Source: Galeopsis tetrahit (lineage: Eukaryota > Streptophyta > Magnoliopsida > Lamiales > Lamiaceae). From it: a DNA stretch of 64,000 nucleotides. Each line of letters begins with the position of its first letter. The stretch's first letter is position 1. Under the pieces are notes generated by a model. That model saw only the letters and a program-made list of their open reading frames with translations, was not told the DNA's origin and made no database searches. A program made the translations under genes and the position numbers. The stretch lies in assembly GCA_963675135.1 (NCBI GenBank), contig OY776129.1, forward strand, positions 10,302,201 to 10,366,200, given 5' to 3'. Positions 24,001 through 34,389 of the stretch are shown here, piece by piece.

Positions 24001-24032
<32 letters not shown>
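22370..24032 (+). pseudogene. 5'-truncated L1-type LINE, ORF2 C-terminus with RNase H and poly(A)
   Basis: Conceptual reading starts with WGSNEEIRKVHW (about 22376) and EGGLNF, then AFNKALLAKQVWRI, the post-reverse-transcriptase region of plant L1 ORF2. There is a frame change near 22795. The zf-RVT region follows (QIPAKVRIFGWKVINDTL, CYCCGAF...HVLFEC), then an RNase H-like domain beginning LTLFTD at about 23530. A frame change near 23660 precedes the end, FIHRERNQTAHMLAQ. A run of 31 A (24002-24032) marks the 3' end. Endonuclease and reverse transcriptase are absent, so it was truncated on insertion. At least two frameshifts make it dead. A convincing target duplication was not found. Confidence 0.85.
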
Positions 24033-24035
<3 letters not shown>

Positions 24036-25661
24036 ACCACTCGGTTTGAATGTGAAACATTACTAAATTGATTATGACACATTACTAAATTGATTATGAC
24101 GAAGCTAAATAGCCACGTTCTTGAATCAAAATTCTAATTGGGATCAACTCAGGATAAATGGTGTTGGTTATGAGAATGACGCTAACTCCATCAAATATTT
24201 TTTTTAACCCGGGTAATTAAATTATGTTTTACACCATGACCTTGTTTGCTTGACGAGTTTATTTAGGGTAGGGTTTAGTGTGTAAACACATCTCCTTTTA
24301 TATTTGATAGCATTTAACTTTTATATTCATAGGTAAAAAAAAAAAAGAGATAAGTTAATAAACCTAAATTTTAAACATTTCAATCCACCAACAAATAAGT
24401 CCCCTGTGTACATAAAATATTAGTATTACTTCTGAGAGCTATTAATACTATTGCTCATGAGAATTGTTATTATTACTCGTGAGAAGTGAGAACTAATATT
24501 AGCTATTGCTCGTAAGAATTTATAATATTGTTTTAGGTGCATAATGCACAAGGTGTATGCACATATTACCTTCTATTGACTAATAACTTAATAACTAATG
24601 TAAATGTCCTGCATTTTTAGCACAAAGTATTTTTCAGGTCTAATTCTAAAATAAAATAAAAAATGTGCACAGATCAAACATTATCAAAAAAAAAACCACG
24701 AGTATAAATAAAAAAAAATACACATAAGAAATTATTTCTACTTCATTTAAAAATATAATAAAAATTATTTTTAAACTAATACACATTTATTCTCAACAAA
24801 GATAATTATAGCAAAAACTAACAAATTTTAAATTCACAACCCGTAAATACGAAGAGTGATGTAATCAGTATCATGTAATATTAAATGTCTTCACTAAATC
24901 AACTTATTCATACGAATAAATATATTGTAGTGTTGCAAGCAATTAAAATTAGGCTCTTACATGTGTTGCATGTCCTAAAAATTCAAATTTGTCCTGAACC
25001 TTTATATACCCTCTTTTTAATATTTTTTTAAGGGTAAATGTCATTTTTTTCCTTTCTCGTATGGTTTCTCTATTTTTTTTTATTTTTTTTTTCATGTGAT
25101 CAATATTATGGCACATAGTTTCACACGAGCAGTTAGTATGCATTTGAGTACTCACGAATGATATAATTCTCCAGCTTTTGTGGTGGACATATCGCATTGC
25201 GTTTGTAAATTTTACCCTAAAAAAAGGGTAGACATAAAATTCATCTTGATGTACTAAAGTTCATAAATTGAGTGTGTAGGAGGCTTCATACTTACGAGAT
25301 CAACATTTTTTACTTAATAAGATAACTCAATGAAATCAAATCTCTTCATGTATAGGAGGATCCTGTGTAAAAAAAGGAGCATTGAACCACATATACTAGC
25401 ACGAGTGTGTATGTGTATGATCTAATGACCCCTCTTATAAAGGAAGATTCTCTTCATATATAGAATTTTCGCATTCCGTAATGTCTATGGATGATTTTAA
25501 TTTTTTTTTTAAATACATGCAATGGAAATCAAATTTTTAATTCATGCATGTACTCGCACACTCCATTTCAATTCAAACTAGTGTCACGTTTCAATTAAAA
25601 TTAGTGTCATGTTTTGTTTACTTATAATTATTTATATAAACTAATATTATTCAATTATATT
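24033..25661. other. Gene-free region
   Basis: AT-rich. A short direct duplication CATTACTAAATTGATTATGAC lies just after the LINE poly(A) (about 24057-24100). No gene or element border is supported. Confidence 0.5.
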
Positions 25662-25672
25662 AACTTACATAT

Positions 25673-25789
25673 GACAAAGTGGGATAGCTCAAGTGGTTAG
25701 AGCACCACTACCTAGGCCTTAGATCCTGGGTTCGAGTCATGGGGAGGGGAAAAGGGATGGGTATTTAACTTGTAACAAAAAAAAAAAAA
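25673..25789 (+). mobile_element. tRNA-derived SINE with 11-bp target duplication
   Basis: The head GGGATAGCTCAAGTGGTTAG carries a pol III A box, and GGGTTCGAGTC the B box, about 35 bp apart. It is followed by a short unrelated body and a poly(A) tail (25777-25791). Perfect flanking AACTTACATAT at 25662-25672 and 25790-25800 shows retroposition. It is not a tRNA gene: the acceptor stem cannot close and the body does not fold as tRNA. Relatives of this family lie at 28080-28183 (minus) and 41161-41215. Confidence 0.85.
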
Positions 25790-26060
25790 AACTTACATAT
25801 TTTAGTTAAAACTAATATCATGTTCAACTAAAATTAATGTAGGGGAAAAGGGATGGGTATTTAACTTATCATGTTCAACTAAAATTAATGTAGGGATGGG
25901 TATTTAACTTGTAACAAAAAAAAAAAAAAAACTTACATATTTTAGTTAAAACTAATATCATGTTCAACTAAAATTAATGTAGGGATGGGTATTTAACTTG
26001 TAACAAAAAAAAAAAAAAAACTTACATATTTTAGTTAAAACTAATATCATGTTCAACTAA
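25776..26060. repeat. Tandem amplification of the SINE tail plus flank
   Basis: The SINE tail words GGGATGGGTATTTAACTTG, the poly(A) run and the downstream flank (CTTACATATTTTAGTTAAA...AACTAAAATTAATGT) are repeated about three times head to tail, with one partial copy around 25841-25890. A runs recur at about 25916-25932 and 26004-26020. The units are close to identical, so the amplification is recent relative to the insertion. Confidence 0.8.
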
Positions 26061-26629
26061 AATTAATGTCACGTTTTACTCAAAATGTATGGGAGTATAA
26101 CTCTTATATAATAAAATTAAAAACTATAGTATATCATATTCAAACCAAACCCCATACATCGAACGTATAATATAGAGCAAAATAAAATATAATTTGAAAT
26201 AACCTCAAAATTAAATAAAAGTCTAAGGCTAATAAATATTGGCCCCTAGATTGTTGACAGATGAATAAAAATAGAGGGATGAAGCATTTTCAAGCATTAA
26301 AGAAGTAGACATTTTAATGAAAGATTGTTGAGTGATAAAGTAAAGACAGGGGAGAAGCCTTCCAAAAATACTCCGTATTTAAACACTGACAAATATTTTA
26401 GAGTTTATTTTTCTGTTCACCCTATAATTTAACATTATCTTTTAGAAAATGTGAGTTTATTTAGTTTACAAAATTATTATTTTAAGAACAAGCATTGATA
26501 ATATTTATGTACTCCTGCAGTTGTCCATAAATGAATGAAAACACCAGTTAAAACTAAAAAATATAAAATATTATCGATTTAGGAGTGGGTCTGAAAGAGG
26601 CCTACGAATCGATTTGACCTAATTAAGTT
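26061..26629. other. Gene-free spacer
   Basis: AT-rich DNA, no gene or border seen. Confidence 0.45.
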
Positions 26630-26738
26630 CGTCTAGCTCTGGCTTTAAACGGGACCCCCGCAAGTGGGCGGTGGGATTGGTCCCCTCGAATTAGTCGGTC
26701 TTTGACCGGATACCGTGGCATCAAAAAAAAAAAAAAAG
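26630..26738 (+). mobile_element. Poly(A)-ended retroposon fragment
   Basis: A GC-rich island (AAACGGGACCCCCGCAAGTG, GGCGGTGGGATTGG, GGTCTTTGACCGGATACCG) abruptly interrupts AT-rich DNA and ends in 15 A (26724-26738). This composition and tail match the 3' end of a non-LTR element, LINE or SINE. The family cannot be fixed from the fragment and no target duplication was found. Confidence 0.5.
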
Positions 26739-26836
26739 TTAGCTAGGAATGATTCTATTTTTTTTAGTTGTGTATTTTTTTTTATTATTATTACCAATAA
26801 AAAATAACGTAAAATACAACAAAACATATTAAATAT

Positions 26837-27073
26837 TGTTAGGAATTAATATACAAGAATTAATTCCCCACCTCTCTACAAGTTCGGACTTTTAGATGAG
26901 ACGGAATTCTTTCATGGTATCAGAGCAAACCAGACAAACGACCTGGGTTCGATTCCTGTTGTTAGGAATTAATATACAAGAATTAATTCCTATTAATTCC
27001 CCACTGTTGTTAGGAATTAATATACAAAAATTAATTCCCCACCTCTCTACAAGTTCGGACTTTTAGATGAGAC
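26837..27073 (+). mobile_element. Miniature LTR relic (TRIM-like) with primer-binding site
   Basis: A 78-bp repeat, 26837-26914, begins TGTTAGGAATTAAT and ends TTTCA. It is followed directly by TGGTATCAGAGC (26915-26926), the initiator-tRNA-Met primer-binding site used by copia-type elements. After only about 33 bp a partial copy of the repeat starts (26960), and a third, nearly complete copy starts at 27008, losing its last bases at 27073. Terminal repeats and PBS with almost no interior are the TRIM layout. Coding capacity is nil. Confidence 0.65.
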
Positions 27074-27390
27074 ATACATGACCAAATTTTGCATAAAACA
27101 ACATACGTGACTTTTAGATGAGACATACATGACCAAATTTTGCATAAAACAACATACGTGCATTATCTAGCTTCATACTGAGAAAACTTGTATAACATCA
27201 GCCTATTAAAATAATTGAATACAAACTGAAAATAAATACAAATACTACAAGTTCGGACTTTTAGATGAGACATACATGACCAAATTTTGCATAAAACAAC
27301 ATACGTGCATTATCCAGCTTCATACTGAGAAAACTTGTATAACATCAGCCTATTAAAATAATTGAATACAAACTGAAAAGAAATACAAAT
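27058..27390. repeat. Direct duplications of LTR tail plus flanking DNA
   Basis: GACTTTTAGATGAGACATAC starts at 27058, 27109 and 27256 (spacings 51 and 147 bp). The longer unit (27109-27255 against 27256-27390) includes AACAACATACGTGCATTAT and ACTTGTATAACATCAGCC and is almost identical between copies. Confidence 0.8.
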
Positions 27391-28079
27391 AATAAAAAAA
27401 GATACGTCAGTACGATAGAATGTTGGATCCAACGGCACATAATTAAACCCCATGCCGACTGAGGAGACTCTATCATATTTAGCATCCCATGACTTTTTGT
27501 TGAATTATGTGACACTTTGAGATTAATGCAAGTTTGTCAACCAAACATGGCGTTGAAGAAGTTAGTAATTAGGGTACGTTTTATTGTTGAACTCATCCTT
27601 AAACCATGGAGATGCACCGACTGTGTGGCATTTTAGTCGTATTAATTAATTAATTAATTACCCCTTATATAATTTCAAAATTTCCAGCTGCTTATTCACA
27701 CAAGTCCTTTAATTAATTATCATATACTTTTGTCTGAAATTGTGAGAAGAATATTTTTATACTCTATTTGGCAAATTTATCTGGAGTAATTATTTGTAAT
27801 TTATAATACTACATCACTTATATCAATTAATAGCACTGCACTTAAAAAATAATATCACAATATTTTGTTACAAATTTAATTAGTTAGTTTGTGCATGTAA
27901 AATGAAGGAATTTTTTTTAGTGGGGTAAGTTTGAAACATTTCAAAAAAAATTGTCTAAGTTTCAACTTTATAAAATACATTCTTTATTTTTTAATTTTTT
28001 ATTTTTAATTTTAACCTTTTTTTTAACTAATTTTAATTCTTTATCTTTAAAAAGAATTAAACTGTCCTGAATTCTGACT
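27391..28079. other. Gene-free spacer
   Basis: AT-rich, with a (TTAA)n run near 27645-27660. The T-rich stretch 27980-28030 may be the degraded tail of the minus-strand SINE that follows. Confidence 0.4.
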
Positions 28080-28183
28080 TTTGAGTTTCACGGTCAATTT
28101 ATTTTGGGGCTCCTGGTCATAAAACTCAGGACCTAAGGTCTAGGTAGTGGTGTGCTCTAACCACTTGAGCTATCCCACTTTAT
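28080..28183 (-). mobile_element. SINE copy, same family, minus strand
   Basis: The complement reads AAAGTGGGATAGCTCAAGTG, GTTAGAGCACACCACTACC, then TAGACCTTAGGTCCTGAGTT, matching the SINE at 25673 except for a two-base insertion and a damaged B box. The 3' body differs in length. The tail is degraded. Confidence 0.75.
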
Positions 28184-28721
28184 CTATGAATATCCTATTG
28201 CTAGGAGTTCTATTTTAATGTTTTTAAGATTTTGCACATTTATAATTAAAAGTACTACGGTATATTATACTTCTACAGAGTACTATAAATTATATAGAAA
28301 ATTGTACTATCTAATAAAAAATTAATATAGTTATTAAACATTCATCATTCAACTAATAAAATACTCAAAAGTTAAATTTTGAAATTAGAATTTGGAGGGC
28401 TACATTTCTGACTAAAAAGTACACAGAAAGAGAGAGAATGACTTCTTTTTTAATATTTTTACCATAATACTAACATTATAGCAATTTCAACACTATTTCG
28501 CATCTTGACTTAAAAAAAAAAAAAAAAACTATTTCGCCCCTTATTTGCCGACATAATCAAAACCCTTTTCAAACCAAAATGAAAGTCAATTTATTTCTCT
28601 TTTATTTGTGGAATGTGATGTTTTGACATTTTTATAATGAAAACGGTTTCATTGTTAGAGTAATACTGTGTAAAATTCGCTTACACGGAATTGTAAAAAA
28701 ATAAAAAATTAACAAAATTTA

Positions 28722-29636
28722 GGGGTGTATTCAATTGAGATTCTGTTGGATTTTTTTGGACTTTTAAAATTTGGGGTATTTAATCCGAATTTTTAAAAGT
28801 CTTTCAAAATTTTGAGGTATTCAATACGGATTTTAAAAATTATTTAGAAATCTTTAGGTATTCAACAATCAAAATCTCTTCTAAAAAGTAGAGATTTCAA
28901 CGGATTCTCTTAGAAGACTATGAAAGAGAAGAAAAAAAAAACTGTGTTAACCATGTTCTTTGATAAACATCGATTCTTCACCATCATTATTATCGTGTAA
29001 AAAATTACATCTCTGTATTTTAAAATTATGTTATTTCTTTAAAAATTATAGTATATCGGACACCGTCAATAATATCTAATCGACGTCAATTCTCCATTAC
29101 GTGGTGTTCGATATCATCTAAAAGATTTTGGTGGTCAAGGTCGTCACCCCAGAAATGCAATTATTCAATCGAATTTTTGGTATTTTCAAATTGCAATTCA
29201 CAAGTTCGCTGGATTACATAACTTTTTTCGAAGAGAAGGTCGCTCTGATGAATTTCCAGTCGAATATAAAGAAGATCAAGATTCACCCCATCTCGACATG
29301 AAAGAGGAAAATTTGGAATTGCTTTCTCAAAGACAACTATAACAAATTAAGCTAATGCATGGAGAACTATTATTGCTAACTATGTGATGAAAATGAAGAT
29401 GAGAATAATAATGATAAATAATAATTTTTTTTGAACTAGATTTTAGGGGCGTAGTTTATGGAAATTCATGTAAATCAATAAAAAAATGTGTATTTCAGAA
29501 TCCTTAAAATCTATAAAAATCCATATAAATCAATAAAAAAGTCAGTCAAACTCTGCATAGAGTCTATAAATTTTCTAAATCCACTGACTTTTTAAAGTCC
29601 AAAAAAATCCAATAGAATTTCAATTGAATAATACCG
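28722..29636. mobile_element. Decayed PIF/Harbinger-like element
   Basis: The left end GGGGTGTATTCAATTGAGA and the complement of the right end, GGTATTATTCAATTGAAA, are inverted repeats that continue with TTCTGTTGGATTTTTTTGGAC in the left and TTCTATTGGATTTTTTTGGAC in the right. Inside, at about 29130-29340, a broken plus-strand frame reads GLHNFFRREGRSDEFPVE, resembling the LHNFIRRE end of Harbinger transposases. The rest of the transposase is gone. Confidence 0.65.
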
Positions 29637-29811
29637 TATATACATGTAGAAGATTTAGAAAAAGTATATAAGCTACCCAATATTTATGTTCTCACTAGTT
29701 GTGGTATTATTTATAAATTTAGTAGTATTGGAGTACAATATTACTATTTGATAAGCATTGACGGACGCAGTAAGAACTCAGAGGGGGCAATGCACCTCCA
29801 CCATTTTTTTA

Positions 29812-30093
29812 TAAATATATAAACCCTACGTTTCATAAAGTTTGTCGCATTTGATCTTAAATTTTGTTTCAAAAAGTTCATCGCTTTTCCTAATTTTACC
29901 AATGATCTCCCTAAATTACCCATATTTTTTTGGAAATATATTAATGACATTTGGTGGTTAAGGAAGGTGGAAAAAAGAAAAGGAAAGAGAGAAGAAAAAG
30001 GGAAATATTAAGAAGGGGTAAATTTGTCAAAAAATATGTTCCTTAATTCTATACAAAATGAGAAATACGACAAACTTTTTGAATTGGAGGGAG
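29812..30093. mobile_element. Stowaway-like MITE
   Basis: AAAGTTTGTCGCATTT near the left end mirrors AAATACGACAAACTTTTTG near the right, which finishes GGAGGGAGTA. The left terminal bases (CCCTACGTTTC) are eroded. There is no coding frame. Confidence 0.6.
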
Positions 30094-31084
30094 TATATGC
30101 TTACTTTTATTTTATTTTTAAGTAATTATTTATACTATTTTTTATGTTTTAAAATTACTTATACACTTTAAATATAAAAATAATTCATAAAATATATACA
30201 TTTATATCATTTTATTTTTAAAATTGTCATTTATTTTAAATCCACATTTTCTCTTATTAATACACTTCACTAAATTCTTTTTTACATCTCATAAAATCTA
30301 TTTTATACTTTATTAAATCACCCAAAATGATTCTCACTTATTTGATCTCACACTCCACTAAATTCACATTTCTAAAAAAGTGAGTCAATCAAGATATACA
30401 AATCATTACAAGATAGGGGAGTATATTTTAAGTTCTACATTTGACTAATAGTGATTAATGTCTCAGCGGATCGGAGTTGTATCTTAAATTTTAACACTGT
30501 TTCACCTATTATAGGCCAAAACAATCAAAATTATTTTCTTTCAAAACATAACAAAAGTAGTTAAATTTAAATTAATGAAATGAGATATATTGAAAATTTC
30601 ATAATAATTCTTTTTGTATATATAATACTCCCTCCGTTCCACAACGGTTTGCACACTTACATTATTTGTCCGTTCCACAATTGTTTGCACACCCATAAAA
30701 GAAATAGTATTTTGTCTTTGTATTAATATAAATTGGGCCTCAATCTGTAATTTTCGGATCCGTCATTGTTGATAAGCAAGGTGATATTACAAATTGAAAT
30801 AAGTTACTACAAAATAAAATTGGTGTGCATGTGTGACTCATGATTCTATGGCATTTTAAAATTGGTGTGTTCATCACCTATTATGCAAGTTTTGTGCACT
30901 TTTATTTTATTATTATTATTTTAATATTATAAAAAAAATACATGAGATTTATTTTAAAAATACATAGTCAAACTTAATTAAAACAATTAATCTTAATAAA
31001 ATCATAGATTTGCAATTTTATTTTAATATATGCAATGTGAATTTTAGTTAAAATTCTTTAAAATATTTGATTTAATATTTTATA
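30094..31084. other. Gene-free region with a lone MITE end
   Basis: TACTCCCTCCGTTCCACAAC starts at 30626, and a second partial copy of the same motif follows near 30670 (GTCCGTTCCACAATTGTTTGC). I could not find a matching right terminus. No gene is seen. Confidence 0.4.
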
Positions 31085-31337
31085 CTCCCTCCGTCTCGAA
31101 ATTATTTGCACGGTTTGACCGACACAATTTTTAAGAAAAGAGAATTTAGTGGTTGATGATGTAAGATAAATGAGAGGTATTTTAGGTAATTTGATGAATT
31201 GTAAAGTAAAATATATGTAAAAATAATATTAAAACTGTATTAATTTTGTAGGACATTTCCATATTAAAAATATGAAAATAATTTTGGAACGCCTCCATAA
31301 ACAAAATGTGCAAATAAGTATAGGAGACGAGGGAGTA
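31085..31337. mobile_element. Stowaway MITE with TA target site
   Basis: Left CTCCCTCCGTCTCG and right CGAGACGAGGGAG-type ends (GGAGACGAGGGAG) are inverted and bordered by TA (31083-31084, 31338-31339). Inner words ATTATTTGCAC and GTGCAAATAA also mirror each other. The element is 253 bp and non-coding. Confidence 0.8.
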
Positions 31338-31774
31338 GTTGATTTGAGATTGAACTTGAATTCAACAATTAAATTTTGGGTGAAATAAAATAAGATTTTA
31401 ATGTCATAATAAAGTTTATATTAAAAAAATTAATATCCGGTTGGTTAATATCGAATTACTAGACCCCACAACGAAACAAAAAATCAGCAGGAATCAATTT
31501 ATAATATTATTAATTTTCGATTCAACCGACAATACCATTAAATCACGGAATGGAAGTAGTTCAAAAATATTATTGGCTTTTAATATAAGTTGCTGCAAAT
31601 ATTAAAATATAAGTGTAAATAAATACTATAGTTGGCGATGATTATGAGACGAGATATGTTTCTGGTACGTTTAACGTGTAGGGATGATTTTGGTTTCTCA
31701 ATTTATGGACATTGTTTTTTCTCATTTATTTATTTATATATATATATGATTAATGAGGAGATATGAATAATTTA

Positions 31775-32716
31775 GGGAAAATATCAATTTTGGTCACCCA
31801 ATTTTGTCTCTTTTCATATTTGGTCACCCACATTTAGTCACTATCAAAATAATTGGTCACCCACTTATTATATTCTATCGAAATTGATCACTCTGTTAGT
31901 CAACCTGTCATTGACTAACGGATAAAGAGTTTTGAGCTGTGAAATTTCTCAAAACCTCAGGCTAAAAAATTCTCATACATCTTTCAAATGAAACAAACGC
32001 AGAAGCAAGAATGAAACATGTGCAAAAATTACCAATATTTACATTATATTTATAATAAGTCAATGCATCTTCTAGAACGTGATTTAATCAACTTTGGTTT
32101 ACTTTTTATTTTATAGATAATGAAAATTCTTTCTCATGCATATTTTACAGGAAATGAGAAACTCTAGAGAAAGAATGAAACTTTGTACTCTGTTTTTTTT
32201 TTAACCATTGTACTCTGTTTTCCAATTCTTGGTTTCATATTGAATTTGTATAATAAATGGAGATATAAACTTATTTCAATTCATTTCTCTATTTATAATT
32301 ATTGGAGCATAATTTGTGGTGAAGATTAATTGTAAAAAAATTTCTAAAATTATCCATTCAAGAAAATTTCATAAACTTATTTTTCAATTAAGATCATTAT
32401 TGCAGATTTCTTGAAATGTTAGTCAAACACTTGGACATTTGAAATTAATTGAAATAAATTTCTATCTCCTGAGTTTCTCATTTCCTAATTATCTATAAAA
32501 TAAAAAGTAAACCAACAACATTAATTTTTGCACATTTGGTTTTGATAAATTTCACGGCTCAAAACTTTTTCTCCGTTAGTCAATGACAGATTGACTAACA
32601 GAATGATCAATTTTGATAGAATATAATAAGTGGGTGACCAATTTTGATAGTGAGTAAATGTGGGTGACCAAATATGAAAAGAGGTAAAACTGGGTGACCA
32701 AAATTGATATTTTCCC
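31775..32716. mobile_element. 942-bp non-autonomous MULE with ~180-bp TIRs
   Basis: The ends GGGAAAATATCAATTTTGG are identical inverted repeats, and similarity above 90% by eye continues for about 180 bp (31775-31955 against 32540-32716). A perfect 9-bp duplication, AATAATTTA, flanks it at 31766-31774 and 32717-32725, diagnostic for Mutator-like transposition. The interior is AT-rich and non-coding, so it would depend on a transposase elsewhere. Confidence 0.92.
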
Positions 32717-32774
32717 AATAATTTATTATTTATAAGTATTAATTACAATTGAGAGAAATAAGGAAATCGAACAC

Positions 32775-33309
32775 AGAGATTGAAACGCAATAATTCGAAG
32801 TTTGGTAGAGGTAAACTTTTAGTGAAGACATCGACGAGCAGAAGATGAGATGAAATAAATTGGGTGAGCAGGCGACCAAACGAGACCAATTCGCGAACAA
32901 AGTGTCAGTCAATGTCGATGTATTTTGCTCGCTTGTGAGCAACTAGGTTTTGACTCCAAAACAAGACACTCTTATTGTCACAAAGAAGAGTCGGGACAGT
33001 ATAGGGGAGTTGACCACGCTCCCGAAGTAGTTGAGTGATCCAAATGATTTCTTGAGCAGTGTTCGTGAGTGCTCAGGTACTCGGACTCACAGCTCGAGAG
33101 AGCAACAATAGATTGTTTCTTTGCACTCAAATAAACTAAGTTGCCATCTAAAAATATGGAATAACCATAGGTGAAACGACGGGTCTCGACACAGCGAGCT
33201 CAATTCACGTCGGAGTAACCAACGAGAGAGTAAACACTAGTTCGATCAAAAGAAAGCTCATAATTGATAGTACATTTGACATATCGAAGGATCGGGTTTC
33301 GGTGAGTTA
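32775..33309 (-). pseudogene. Copia reverse transcriptase/RNase H fragment
   Basis: The complement reads RYVKCTINYELSF, SLVGYSDV, YSIFLDGNLVYLSAK, QSIVALSSCESEY, then AKYIDID.HFVRELV and VDVFTKSLP, the RNase H end of copia pol, with several stops and frame changes. The upstream pol, integrase and gag are missing. The fragment abuts the primer-binding site, so a large internal deletion joined PBS to RNase H. Confidence 0.8.
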
Positions 33310-33385
33310 GCTCCGATACCATGTAAGAATATGTATATGATCATCGTTAATGAGTTATGAGGTGATATGAATAATTCACTATTTA

Positions 33386-33715
33386 CACTACAAATAATTG
33401 TCAAAATTGCAAGGGAAAATTGCGAGGGTATGTAATCCCTCGTTAAATGGCGAGAGATTTTACGAGTGGAGCAGATGGAGAGGGAAATACCGAGGGTTCA
33501 AAAAACCTCGCAAAATAGCGAGGGAATTACAAATCCCTCGCCATTTAACGAGGGACATTGTTTTAAAAATGATAAGGGCGAGGGATTTAATGGTCGTTGG
33601 CTGGCGAGGGAATTTAATGCTCGCAACCAGGCGAGGGATAATCCCTTGTTATTTATGTTAAAGAGGACTTTTCCCTCGCCAAACCGCTCTCTATTTGAAT
33701 ACTTTTTTTGTAGTG
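33386..33715. mobile_element. 330-bp non-autonomous CACTA element
   Basis: Starts CACTACAAATAATTG and ends CTTTTTTTGTAGTG (inverted CACTACAAA), with a 3-bp duplication TTA on both sides (33383-33385, 33716-33718). These are the hallmarks of CACTA/En-Spm. The interior is packed with GCGAGGG/CCCTCGC words in both orientations, as expected for subterminal transposase-binding repeats. No transposase is encoded. Confidence 0.88.
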
Positions 33716-33725
33716 TTATAAGTAT

Positions 33726-34228
33726 GAGTTGGTCTCCTGTAGACTCGAGTCCTCGAGTTGACCATTCAATTTTTCTTTTCTTTTTTGTTAATTAATTTTT
33801 TTCTTATGGTGTTTCACTTTTTAATTGTAGTAACTTACATTTTCAATAATATTTTCAATTATATTGACGTACATTTTTTGTAATGTTATATTGCACCTTT
33901 TAGTTATATGATATTGCACTTTTCAATTGTAGTGTCTTACACTTTACAGTAATATTTTTATTTATAATGACTTACACTTTTTATTAATATTGTGTTACAC
34001 TTTTCATTAAAAAATGTGATATGAACTTGCACTTTTCAATAATATTGTGTTGCACTTTTCAGTTATACTGACTTGCACCTTTTAATAATATTGTGTTGTG
34101 TTGCACTTTTCAATTACACTAACTTACACTTTTTATTAAAAATTGTATTGCACTTTTTAGTTATAATATTATGACTTACACTTTTCAGAAAAAAAAAAAA
34201 AGTAAAGTTGGCTGATCAACTTGACTCC
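33726..34228. mobile_element. TIR element with 10-bp flanking duplication and internal TTGCACTTTT repeats
   Basis: Flanked by identical TTATAAGTAT at 33716-33725 and 34229-34238. The left end GAGTCCTCGAGTTGACCATT and the complement of the right end, GAGTCAAGTTGATCAGCC, resemble each other. The interior repeats TTGCACTTTTCA/ACTTACACTTTTYA-like blocks of about 25-50 bp. It is not coding. A 9-10-bp duplication suggests a MULE-type mechanism, but the class is not certain. Confidence 0.6.
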
Positions 34229-34389
34229 TTATAAGTATTTACAATTGAAAGAAATTAATAAGGTAAATACAACAATCATATTTCTTTAGACAATAAAAGG
34301 TAGATCATATAAAAGAAAAGAAAAGAAACCTAGGACTATAAGCTTACAAGTCGAGCCAGTGGTCGGAGTGCCATTAAAACCTTGTTTGG

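Larger units (their letters stand above)
31737..34273 (-). mobile_element. Decayed Ty1/copia element with three nested insertions in its LTRs
   Basis: The minus-strand internal remnant (32775-33321) lies between two LTR relics sharing GATATGAATAAT, TTATAAGTATT and ACAATTGARAGAAAT. The right LTR starts at 33322 (TGTAAGAATATG), directly next to the complement of a primer-binding site (33310-33321, TGGTATCGGAGC read on the minus strand, one base off the tRNA-Met consensus). The left LTR is interrupted by a MULE (31775-32716). The right one is interrupted by a CACTA element (33386-33715) and a TIR element (33726-34228). Without the insertions and one copy of each target duplication, the two LTRs align across every insertion point. 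Confidence 0.75.

Noticed and set aside
22350..24060. Target duplication of the first LINE (TGAAACAT or ACCACT words on both sides)
   Set aside because: Matches are short and not positioned at both the truncation point and the end of the poly(A).
25678..25740. tRNA gene
   Set aside because: A and B boxes are present, but no closable acceptor stem or anticodon arm. It is followed by a SINE body, poly(A) and an 11-bp target duplication.
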